A stretch of DNA of 64,000 nt from Paraescarpia echinospica (Eukaryota > Annelida > Polychaeta > Sabellida > Siboglinidae): positions 1 through 64,000 of the forward strand of contig JAHLWY010000208.1 in the NCBI GenBank assembly GCA_020002185.1, given 5' to 3'. A program made the position numbers and the translations under genes. A model generated the notes under the pieces. The model did not search any database, had not been told where the DNA came from, and worked only from the letters and a program-made list of their open reading frames with translations. Every line of letters starts with the position of its first letter. The stretch's first letter is position 1. Positions 23,836 through 33,183 of the stretch are shown here, one piece after another.

Positions 23836-24299
23836 AACTTCCTGACTGATTTAAGTTGTTATATTAAATTGTACAACTCCTTCATATATCGATATTCTAG
23901 TGATATTCTAGTTATATATATATATGAGATTATACACGTTACTTTATGTAGCTGGATACAATATATGTTTGTTATGTATGTTTATTGGTGTAGATTATTT
24001 CCCGTTGGTTGCATTCGATATAATTATTCTGAAAACGAGCCCAAGCTCGGCGAAACCTAGTCGACTTGTAGGCCCATTCGCATTCGTTGTTTTGAATAAA
24101 ATTCGATTAATGTGGAACCGTAAGATAACTGCTTGTTCCTCTATGATGATTAGTGTTTGTATTACGTCGGAATATTGCACAATAACTCGTTCTGACGCTC
24201 GTTTCGATCCAAAAGCTATACTTGTAAACATGCTCTGAATGCATGGAAAGGGTCGGCCTGATGCGAGTTTGAGTCATAAGTTACGTCACATCTCGGCAT

Positions 24300-24700
24300 C
24301 CCGAAAAGCGCGCCAAAAATATGCATATTCGAAAATGTCCGGATGCACAGCATAAAATGTGGAGTTTCTAATTAATTGAATTTTTTTGATTTTTTTGGCT
24401 TGGTGGATGTGGAAATAGATAGCAGGATGTAATATAACATGAATTCAAGCACTAGATGTTTTTATTCCCTTTAACATTCACATATTTTGAAATGGTGTGC
24501 ACAGTGTCGGTGATCAGCAGTAATAATCATAATTGAAAGTATTTGACAGCGTAAATAAAAATGTTCTAAAAAAGAAGTTAATTTATTTAATTCACCGGAT
24601 AAATGTGTTAGGTTAAATTAATTGAGAGATTTCAAATTTAATTGTAATTTAATTAATTGACTGTTTAAGTTAATTGCCCCATGCCTAGTGTATACTTGAT
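24300..24700. other. AT-rich spacer, nothing recognised
   Basis: Repeated aatta words appear between 24,600 and 24,680. No coding or RNA feature is supported. Confidence 0.5.
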
Positions 24701-24754
24701 TACTTTTTGGAAAATTGAGAATTTGGCTTACATTGGCACAATATCTCCAAGGAT

Positions 24755-25050
24755 GGTTGACCCAATGTTGGCCCAACGTTGGCCCAAAATTTCCAAGGGT
24801 GGTAGACCCAACATTGGCCCAACGTTGGCCCAACGTTAGTATACATAGATGTACCCGAAAACATAAATGCATAATTACGTGTATTGGGCCAGTCTTTGAA
24901 CCAACGTTGGTCTAACGGTTGTACGTTACACTCGGTTCACTTGAACATTGTGTTGATTGCACCACGTTGGCCCAACGTTGGCCCAATGATGTTCACCCAA
25001 GGCCCACGTTATGCCAACGGTACCCTAGTTGGGCCAACGTTGGGCCAGTA
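24755..25050. repeat. TTGGCCCAACGTTGG repeat cluster
   Basis: At least eight near-copies of the self-complementary word ttggcccaacgttggccc occur, singly and in pairs, in both orientations because the word is palindromic. Poly-(WPNVGP)-like ORFs here are products of the repeat. It is related to the cluster at 14,115-14,215. Confidence 0.8.
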
Positions 25051-25340
25051 AGGTTTTGCCATCTTGGTATCGGAAAACATTGCGTATCTCCATTTTTTCA
25101 ATGCAAGTCCCAAGCGAGTGCATGGTTAAGTCGATTATACATTATCTCGTAGGCGATGCGTATTGCGTATAACGTCCGTAAAACGCGTCCGTTAACGCAC
25201 CGTTTTGAATACACGCTTTTTAATGTGACATGACACATTGATGCGTTAGTGGATGCGTTTGGTGCTACTTTCGAACATGTTGCAAAATTATGCATTAATG
25301 CGTCGTAAACGTAGCAAGGATTCTCAACTTATGACGTCAT

Positions 25341-25586
25341 ATGGGGTGTTTTCCCTACTTCTTCACGTGTCGCAAAAAAGCCTCGACAGTACCTGATGCG
25401 AGAGCATATGTAAGGGACCTGATCGACAAGGTTCCGAGGTGGCCGTGCCTCTACAACCTGCGCCACATTTCCTACAACGAGTCGCAAAAATGCTGCACTG
25501 TGCGGAGGACAACAGCTACAACAATAGGAGACGGGAACAATGGTAATAATTTAAATAAGCCTAACGATAGGTATATATCTACATGA
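25341..25586 (+). pseudogene. MADF-domain fragment (Harbinger accessory protein)
   Basis: The frame encodes YVRDLIDKVPRWPCLYNLRH then SYNESQK, which matches the first two helices of a MADF/Myb-like domain (Leu-Ile...Trp/Pro-Cys-Leu-Tyr...His...Tyr). The rest of the domain is not recognisable. PIF/Harbinger elements encode such a DNA-binding partner next to the transposase. It is too short to be functional. Confidence 0.5.
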
Positions 25587-26478
25587 TTAGCGCCATAGTA
25601 GGCCTATATACCACATATAGTACTTGAGCAAACTGCTCTCTATTAAGATGGAAATATTGCACAAACTTCTCATCATAGTCATATAGATCGTTGACAACAA
25701 GCTGGGGCAGCGCGACCCTTCGAAGGAAAACGTTCCCCTCCTAGGACAACACAGTCCGTGATATTCACTTTGGTATTACACCTCTATGGACGCTCTATGA
25801 ACAAAACGTTCTTTGAAAATGTAATGCATGTATACAAACTGCTATATTATATTAAGGTACACTAGCTGCAAGATTTAAAGTATAATTAACATATCTACTA
25901 TAAATTGTGCAACTTATGTTTGCGACCTATTATGTTTCTTAATATTTCATCAAACGTATTTGACTTCTTATGATTTCGTCATAACTATGACATGCTTGCT
26001 AGCATTTTTAATTTTGCAACGTTAGCATGAAAATTTAATGTTTTACATATTGTACAGCACGTGTCGTAAAACATTTTAGCCATATAAAATTATATGTATA
26101 GGAAGCCGGTGAGGGGCCGTCATACCGGACATGCAAAACGTGTGTCTTAACACGATGTATGCAAAACGCTACCTACTTTCCATACGTGATATTGTTTGAT
26201 ATCCAATATAAATAATAATATTATAATGTCAAGAATTAAGTTCGTTATTTGCACCTTTATATAATGAGTTGCACCAGTTTGACTATTGGCAAAACATTAG
26301 ATCAAAGTGCATCAAATAAAAAATTGAACTAATTACACCTCATTTCACTGAACTTTGTAGATGGTTATAAGATATATGTCAGCATCATTTTGCTCAAAAT
26401 GTTGAGACATTCATAGTATTTTTAATTTTTTGTACGTGACGGGGGGCGTATTACCACAAAGGGCTGCGCTGCCCCAGT

Positions 26479-26613
26479 CTACTTATGGAAAGCGCCTTGC
26501 TCTCTCAGCACTTCAACAATTTCGTGCTCCCAATATCTCCGTTGTTTTCTTTGTCGTGGAATATTCCCGCCAAGAAGAAGTATCACTTCGTCCTCGCTCG
26601 ACGAATCCATCAT
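26479..26613 (-). pseudogene. Harbinger transposase N-terminal fragment
   Basis: An ATG at 26,613 opens 44 codons ending in a TAG. The acidic start (DSSSEDE) is followed by RQRKQRRYWEHEIV then LREQGAFHK, the R-R-x-W...G-x-F/Y-H pattern seen at the start of HARBI1-like transposases. Nothing of the DDE domain follows. Confidence 0.5.
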
Positions 26614-26769
26614 TGAAAACGACTTTGCTGTCGTCCATTATCGGTGTAATTACTCATCTACTACGCACCATATTCGCGTCAACGTGCCGCCCCTTAACGC
26701 ATCCGTTTAACGCACGCATAAAATGCATCCATTAAACGCATGCGTTTACGTGTTTATTTGTCATAGGCT

Positions 26770-28250
26770 TTAGAGGCAGACCTGTCATATCAATGGAGAT
26801 TTTCGATTTTGTTCAGTGTATTTAATAAATAGACATTTCTGGACGAAAACAAAATGTGTAGCCTTACAATACATGATAGTCCTTATTGTACAACAAATTA
26901 GCTGTTCGATCACGCTTTCGAAATTAAAAAAGGGAAAAATTTATATGTTTTAGCCGACGAAAATATAGGAAACTACACAGGCGATGAAAGATGCTAGCAG
27001 TAAGAACGGGCCTAGCCTGTGTAACATATTCGCCGAATATTAGTTCATGAATGCATAGTCATATGCAGACAAATAGACGAAAGATGGACCTATGTCGTTG
27101 ATCAAGAATTATGTTTTGACGTTCACCGTCATGTTACGCTTCTTAGATGATTGCCGATTTGTAAACACCCGTGACCGGGTCATTAGTCCCGGGTTTGATG
27201 GTGTGTAAATAAAGTGTATTATTATTATTATATTATTCGTATTTAGTCTTGCAATCTGCGTCCGAAACTGACCACCGCAGACTCTTGCAGAGCTTGCTGC
27301 CGGCGGACACGTCACATTAATCATCTATGACCAGCTTTTTGTATGGGAATCCTTCTGTGAAGTATGTGAAAATTTGTTTCCTAGTACTTGCAAAACACCC
27401 AGTAGCCATGCAGTGCATTACATTTGTTCATGTTTATTTAAGTTTTCGCTGCGTCGCCTATTGAATGACAGTGATCAGCGGCGCCTGCATTCTTTGTAGT
27501 CCAGTAGAAATCAGCAAATTGTTTACCAAACACGGACATTTTGATTAAAAAAGCCAATTTTTGTTTTAGGATGACCAGTAGTTTTTCCTGAACTTCCAGA
27601 AAAAAAACCAATCAAAATCAACCCTGGGAACTTCGATTTGTTTCATAAACTATATACGTACCCTGTCAGCTATTATATTAATTACTTGCTTACAGATTGT
27701 TAGAAAAGTTATGATAAATTGATGTACTAATTGTTCTGGATTATTATGCATTTATATGCTTGAGCGATTTGAAAATGTGTGGTATGGAAAGCCAAACATG
27801 ACATTGTTCATAATTTTGTAGCTGAGGCGTAACGGTAGATCTTGGTTGATTTATTAGTGAAAAATGCATAGTTAGTAAGATAGCATGTTAAATCCGAAAT
27901 CTCTGTTTCAGTAATTATATAAAGTAAAGTTAGCAACTGTTGTTGAACATATTACCCATAATAATAGTACACATAGTCATATTATGAAGATTGCCTAACA
28001 AATAGTCATACATCTTTTTTTTTAGGAATGGGTCACTGATATGGAGCAACATGTCATTTGTTAAGAAGGTGGGGTGGCTTAATAGTTAAACTTAGAAAGA
28101 AAGGGATATATTCATTGGTGGCGGTGTCAAAACTACGAGGTGATGGGCTGGCTGAATAATTCAATAATGCAGATGATCATTATGTCCATAAAAATGTGGA
28201 AAGACTTACACTGCCTAAACAGTGTGACTAAATAATCTCAGGCAATAAAC
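26770..28250. other. Non-coding stretch; possible LINE 3' tail near 27,236
   Basis: At 27,190-27,236 the sequence gtgtgtaaataaagtgtatt runs into (ATT)n, which looks like a CR1/L2-type LINE 3' end on the plus strand. An inverted-repeat arm lies at 27,531-27,640. No gene is supported. Confidence 0.45.
27531..27640 (+). repeat. Inverted repeat arm, left (pairs with 31,736-31,830)
   Basis: acattttgattaaaaaagcc, then aatttttgttttagg and cctgaacttcca, are matched in reverse complement about 4.2 kb away. By eye roughly 80% of about 90 positions agree. The two arms bracket the PIN-like group A pseudogene and the Penelope-like insertion. Confidence 0.7.
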
Positions 28251-29673
28251 CAGGTTGTTGCATCTGAATGTATGCCAACTCGTACGAACTCGAGAGGTTA
28301 TGATTATCAAACGCACTGTCGCATCAAACAGGACAACATTGATTTAGCCAAATACCTGACCTTTCTGCGAAGTCACAACCCATTTTCCACCGACAATGAC
28401 AACATCTTGCTACTCGGGTCGTAGCTGACGAGAGCGTCAATGTACACCAAGCTGTGGATATTGGTATGAAAATCCACCAGAAAATCACAAATCAGAAGTA
28501 CGGAGACATCGCTCTCAGGAAGTTAGACCGAGTAAAAACCTTCGCAGATATGAGGAAAATTATCAAACTGAAAGATGGAAAAGAAGTGCGCATGTCGTCG
28601 ACGGAACTGTACCAGAGACTATTGGCCAAGGCATATACTTCTGGACCACCAGTTCGCAGCCGTAGCCCCAGCTTTATTCCACGACAACGGCACAATGCGA
28701 AGGCCAGTGAAGTCTAAATTAGTTTCGTACATCGCCACCCTCGATCGTCATGTTGTCTGCAATGATGAAATTGACGACAAAGCCACATTTGTGGATGGAT
28801 GTGCCGTTCTGCATCAGATACCCTGGTCAAAGACAGGTACCTTTCATGAAGTGTGTTCATCTTGTGTGATGTATTTTCTCCACTAGGCAGCACACGATAA
28901 GGCCTGGTTCATAGTGTTCGACAGCTATGAAGTGCTCACCACCAAGGAACCCGAACAGAAACGACGTAAATTGGGCTAGATCCTTTCCACTGATGTGTTG
29001 GTTGGACCTAACACTCCAGTGCCTTCAGACAAAAGTAGTTTTCTGTCAAACAAGCACAACAAACAGCAACTCATTAATCTCCTCTCTACATACCTGCTGA
29101 AAGAAGCGGGTAAGTATCCTTCCGTGACGCTGGCGAGGAAGGATATGCGGATACCACAATTGCGAACTGTACCCGAAAAGTTGCAGAATCCCACGAGAAC
29201 GTATGTATCCGTTATGATGATACAGATCTGCTTGTAATCCTGCTTTACCATGCGCCTGAGAAGTCCACTATTTACATGTAAACCAAACAAAGACTAATCA
29301 GTATCCGCACTGGTCAACATGCTCTCGGAAAGGAGATGTGTAAGTGCTTGCCATTTGCACACGCTATGTCTGGCTGAGCGCCCACATTGTAACAGCTGGG
29401 GAAATGTATATGGTTTCGCTTTACACCAAAAGCAACTGAAATGTAAGTCTCGACGACCTACGATACATGAACATCATTTCACCAAAGTATGTCGCCATTG
29501 AAAGAATTCCATCGACAAGCCGAGCATGCTAATTCCATTCACTCAGAGTGCACCTACATGTTTCTACTTGGGTTAATCTGAAGACGGTATTGGACAGATA
29601 GAAACAGTATGGCTTCCTATGTGACGCACACTCAGTAATGCCCGTCAGCACAGAAAAAACCCAGCACCCGAAC

Positions 29674-29685
29674 ATCTTCTACAAG
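29674..29685 (+). repeat. Target-site duplication of the Penelope-like element, left
   Basis: atcttctacaag is repeated exactly at 31,165-31,176. Confidence 0.85.
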
Positions 29686-31164
29686 GTTATTGAACATTCT
29701 TCAGGATAGTTCGTTTTCAAATCAGAAACTTTCATTTTTCATATCCAAGATGTTTAATTTACCTGGTAAAGGCTTTCGTCAACGTCTCACGTCTACTTCA
29801 TCAGTACCGATGACGCTGAATGACGTCATCGTACACGAAAAGTTGTGTCTCTGTTCACGAAGACACCCGATCAGAGAACCTTGCAAAATCATCAGAAAAA
29901 GACTAGAGAATGACAAGACACTAAAGAAGAGAACAAACCTAAACGTAGACGACGTCATGGAGTTGTTGAAATTTGTCTTGGAGACGACATACTTCAGATT
30001 TGGAGGAGAAATTTACCAGCAGAAGTTTGGGGTAGCCACGGGTAGTCCAGTATCCCCCATTGTTGTGAACCTGTACATGGAGGACCTGGAGCAGAAAATC
30101 ATAGCCACACCACCAGTCGATTGCCAACCGAGAAACTGGAAGCGATATGTGAACGATGTAATTTGCCTGGTACACACAGGAAATTCAAAGAAATTACAAC
30201 AACACATGACCACTGTAGACCCCACGGGCAGCATCATTTTCACGCGGAAAGACGAATAACAGCATGCCCTTCTTGGATGTAAAGTTCACCAGAAAGGAAG
30301 ATGGTAGTGTGAAGTCTACAGTGTACTGACCAATACCTAAACTTTGCGTCCCACCACCCCAAACATCAGAAGTTGGGAGTTGTAAGAACCCTCATGAACA
30401 GGTGTGAGAAAATAACGTCGGAGGAGGGGGACAAGAAAGAAGAGGTGGAACACTTGAGAGGAGCTCTAACAGTATGTGGCTATTCGTTGTGGGTCTTGAA
30501 AAAGGTGACAGATAGCAGTAAGAAGAAAAAGACCAACAAAAAACTAAGAAAACAACTATCGGAGCAGTAGTCATCCCATACATAGAGGGGGTCTCAGAGA
30601 GATCGAGTACTGAAGAAGTATGGAGTAGCAACAGCTATGCGTCACCACACCACCCTCAGGCACCTGATGGTACATCCCAAGGACAAAGTACAGCTAGAAG
30701 AACATGGCGAACTGGTGAACCAAATACCGTGCAAGAATGTTGGTGCTGAGTACATTGGGGAGACAGGCAGACTACTCAAAACACGACTGGAGGAACACTG
30801 AAAGGACGTAAACAACACGAAAAATGAGAAATACACAAGGAGCGGAAAAAAAGATTGATGTCTACCATCAATAAATCCGCCCTTACGACAGTACGACAAC
30901 TGAAAATGACATCATAGACTGGGGGGAGGGGGAGTGAAAATTGTAGACAAGGAACCCAACAGAAGAATTCGGCATATCAAGGAAGCCATCTGGATCAGGA
31001 AAACCAAAACACCCATCAACAGAGACGAGGGCAATTACGAACTGCCTCACGTGTACGATGACGTCATTCAGCGTCATCGGTACTGATGAAGTCGACGTGA
31101 TACGTTGACGAAAGCCTCTACCAGGTAAATTAAACATCTTGGATATGAAAAATGAAAGTTTCTG
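29686..31164 (+). mobile_element. Penelope-like retroelement (truncated), 1.48 kb
   Basis: The element carries an RT fragment (29,849-30,259) with TYFRFGGEIYQQKFGVATGS then PVSPIVVNLYMEDLEQK, and a degenerate catalytic box (KRYVNDVICLV, with Asn at the first Asp of the usual pair). Past a frameshift follow MPFLDVKFTRKEDGS and ASHHPKHQKLGVVRTLMNRC. At its 3' end is a GIY-YIG-type endonuclease remnant (PCKNVGAEYIGETGRLLKTR near 30,725-30,790, then EAIWIRKTKTPINRDEGNY near 30,985-31,035). The ends are inverted copies of each other (29,721-29,837 and 31,050-31,166). Several stops show it is inactive. Confidence 0.88.
29721..29837 (+). repeat. Terminal inverted repeat of the Penelope-like element, left
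   Basis: atcagaaactttcatttttc and the next 97 bp reappear in reverse complement at 31,050-31,166 with very few differences. Confidence 0.9.
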
Positions 31165-31166
31165 AT
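31050..31166 (-). repeat. Terminal inverted repeat of the Penelope-like element, right
   Basis: This is the reverse complement of 29,721-29,837. Differences include tggtaaagg versus tggtagagg and one or two other substitutions. Its last two bases overlap the target duplication. Confidence 0.9.
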
Positions 31167-31364
31167 CTTCTACAAGAGATTCGTTGCTCTTGCAAGCGCC
31201 AAGATAACTTGTGTGTGTCTTGCAACAACCCAAAGAAGCGTCTTGCCTATAGCGTCCACTGCAAATGTCAAGGACAATGCGCAAACGGCCCAACTCTTGT
31301 ACAGCTACCCGTCAGTGAAGACGATGACAATGCTGATGATAATGTTTATCAAATGATATATTAG

Positions 31365-32200
31365 AAGATTACAGGTAGAACATTTATGATCTCTCCTAGT
31401 TATATTCAAGTTTGAATGCTATACCGTTCACTGTTTGGGGTATAAGTGACATTCGTGTGACCTTAGTTAAGATGTTAATTAAATCCCAGAACAAATTTGG
31501 GACTGAGTGCTATATAAGAAATATATTATTAATTAATTAATTAATTGGTTAATTACTTATTTGATTAATTAAACTCCATCATTAATGTGTGGCTTAACAG
31601 ACCAGTATACATATCATTACAAACGTATTAACCAATAAATGAAACAGTTAAACATATGATTAACAAACGCAAACAAAAAGTGTTACTTCGAAATTGGACA
31701 GAAACACCCAAAAACAAGGATTGGGATAAAAACAAAGTTCTCCAGGGATGATTTTTTTGGAAGTTCACGAAACCCTATTGGTCACCTTAAAACAAAAATT
31801 GGCTTTTCAACCAAAATGTTCCGGTCATCGTCAATGTCTAGGCCATTAGGCCATATTCGTTGTTCTTAACGTTGACAGACCGGCACACCGTCACATAGAC
31901 TGCAAATGACTCTTGTGTGTATGTTCCTCGTTCATTTCACATATCATTTGCGTTGTGTGAACCAACAGCTGCAGCACGGGGCATGCAAACCAGAGGTAGA
32001 GGTTGCTGTAAATGCTGTAAATAGCGTTTAATGTACCTGAAAAACACAGCGGGTCACCGTCTCCGGTATTATCGCCTACCAACCACTGAAAACTGACACC
32101 AAATTCGGCCACGCTTGACTGCCCGTGGTGCCACAGACTGACAAAGCGCGACCGTTTGAACAATTGCATTGTTGCATCGCTGCCAACTACTTGGTTGTTA
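31365..32200. other. Spacer after the group A pseudogene
   Basis: Apart from the inverted-repeat arm and an (ATTA)n run at about 31,528-31,550 I recognise nothing. The last part may be the 5' untranslated region of the following LINE. Confidence 0.45.
31736..31830 (-). repeat. Inverted repeat arm, right (pairs with 27,531-27,640)
   Basis: In reverse complement, acattttggttgaaaagcc, aatttttgttttaagg and cgtgaacttcca match the left arm in the same order. It lies about 370 bp past the pseudogene stop. Confidence 0.7.
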
Positions 32201-32492
32201 ACAATGCCGAGCGCAAGGCAATCCCAATCGGACGTTTTGCAACAAAATGAGCTTGCTGAACTAAACAATCGGTCACTTACATTAGCAACAAGCTTGACGA
32301 ACTCATAGCCTCAAAAACTGAAATAACAGAAATTCTCCAACTCGTGAAAAAAACTCGAAAAAAACAACGTCGAGAAAGATGCAAAAATCAAACAAATGGA
32401 AATACGAATCAATGACCTTGAACAATACATGAGAATGGAGAATGTGATAATATCAGGTCTACAGACTACATGCACATCTAAACTACAGCCGA

Positions 32493-32948
32493 TTGGTTGA
32501 CCAAAATGCTACAGCACCCGAAACAGACAACGAAAACGGTGCTTTAGAAGACAATGTCGTTGCCTTCTTCAACGAGAAGTTACAACTCGCGATAAGAAAG
32601 AGTGACATTTTGGTCTGCCACACGCTAAAGCGTAAAACCAGTGACAATGTCAGGGGAAGCACGCAAACAAAGGACATCATCGTTCGCTTCGTAAGCAGAA
32701 GAACCAAAACGGCAGTTATGCGGAACGCTCGGCGTCTGAAAGGAACTAAGATCTACGTAAATGAACATTTGACAACACGAAATGCAGCCCTTGTCAAAAC
32801 TGCTCGTCGCCTACAACGAGAAAATAAGATCTCATTCACATGGGTGCGCAACGGCAAAGTATTTGTGAAATCACTCTGTTCAGCAGAAACTGCATCAGTT
32901 CATGTCATCTCCGACGAACGTGACTTTGTCACGCTACGGTTGCTTTAA
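32493..32948 (+). CDS. LINE ORF1 C-terminal part (RRM-like domain), 151 residues
   Basis: The frame contains VVAFFNEKLQLAIRKSDI, CHTLKRKTSD, KDIIVRFVSRRTKTAVMRNA, YVNEHLTTRNAALVKTARRL and KISFTWVRNGKVFVK. This is the usual pattern of ORF1 proteins with an RRM followed by a C-terminal domain, which bind the element's RNA. Upstream sequence (32,330-32,490) encodes a helical Lys/Glu-rich segment in another frame, so the first Met at 32,493 is probably not the original start. Confidence 0.7.
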   Translation: MVDQNATAPETDNENGALEDNVVAFFNEKLQLAIRKSDILVCHTLKRKTSDNVRGSTQTKDIIVRFVSRRTKTAVMRNARRLKGTKIYVNEHLTTRNAALVKTARRLQRENKISFTWVRNGKVFVKSLCSAETASVHVISDERDFVTLRLL

Positions 32949-33183
32949 AGTAGTCGCTTTACCAAACAAATTCTGCCAGTGAACTGTGCGGGCTATAGCC
33001 GTTATGAACTCTTTAAGCTGGTAAGAAGAATTTACTTTACACCATATTACTTTATATGTCAATTTGTATTTTTGATGTTATTACATACCTTAACTCATGT
33101 TGTGACTCTATTCAAGGTGCCATCCCCTTATGTCTCTGGATTAACGAATTCTTATCAACAATGGTGGCACTGAGCAAAATTCG

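Larger units (their letters stand above)
22775..24290. repeat. 1.5-kb imperfect palindrome (foldback-type element)
   Basis: The left arm (about 22,775-23,470) is the reverse complement of the right arm (about 23,560-24,290), around a centre near 23,515. Paired landmarks are cactcgcatcaggcc/ggcctgatgcgag, gcgaatgggcctacaag/cttgtaggcccattcgc and gcgacgccggttcaatcc/ggattgaaccggcgtcgc. Both arms read through ORF-like stretches only because of shared sequence. The right arm keeps a tRNA-like block of which about 34 bp are missing from the left arm. The outer edge is near gcgcgccaaa (right), and a partial second copy of an arm end occurs at 41,260-41,455. The most likely identity is a non-autonomous DNA transposon or foldback element. 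Confidence 0.85.
25150..26760. mobile_element. PIF/Harbinger-type DNA transposon remnant
   Basis: Two convergent coding remnants characteristic of this superfamily lie here: a MADF-like domain on the plus strand (25,341) and a HARBI1-type transposase N-terminus on the minus strand (26,613). Both ends are rich in gcgttaacgc/acgcat words (25,155-25,210 and 26,690-26,755), but I could not align them as clean terminal inverted repeats. The catalytic DDE region is absent, so this is an internally deleted copy. Confidence 0.5.
28255..31364 (+). pseudogene. PIN-like group A gene, split by a Penelope-like element
   Basis: Plus-strand fragments follow the order of a large multicopy invertebrate protein family. 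These are RIKQDNIDLAKYLTFL...NPFS (28,310-28,390), a VADESVNVHQAVDIG block (28,425), the frame at 28,454-28,717 ending in SSTELYQRLLA, VDGCAVLHQIPW (28,795), FLSNKHNKQQLINLL (29,040-29,090) and a Cys-rich tail CSCKRQDNLCVSCNNPKK (31,182-31,240) to the stop at 31,364. Frames shift between blocks. The conserved Asp-Gly and later Asp pairs suggest a PIN/FEN1-like nuclease fold (inference). Removing the insertion at 29,686-31,164 and one target duplication joins APEHLLQ to EIRCSCK, which matches the 39.4-kb copy (APERLL...LRCNCS). Confidence 0.65.

Noticed and set aside
25150..26760. Terminal inverted repeats of the Harbinger remnant
   Set aside because: The ends share short words (gcgttaa, acgcat) but do not align over a usable length, so I did not annotate repeats.
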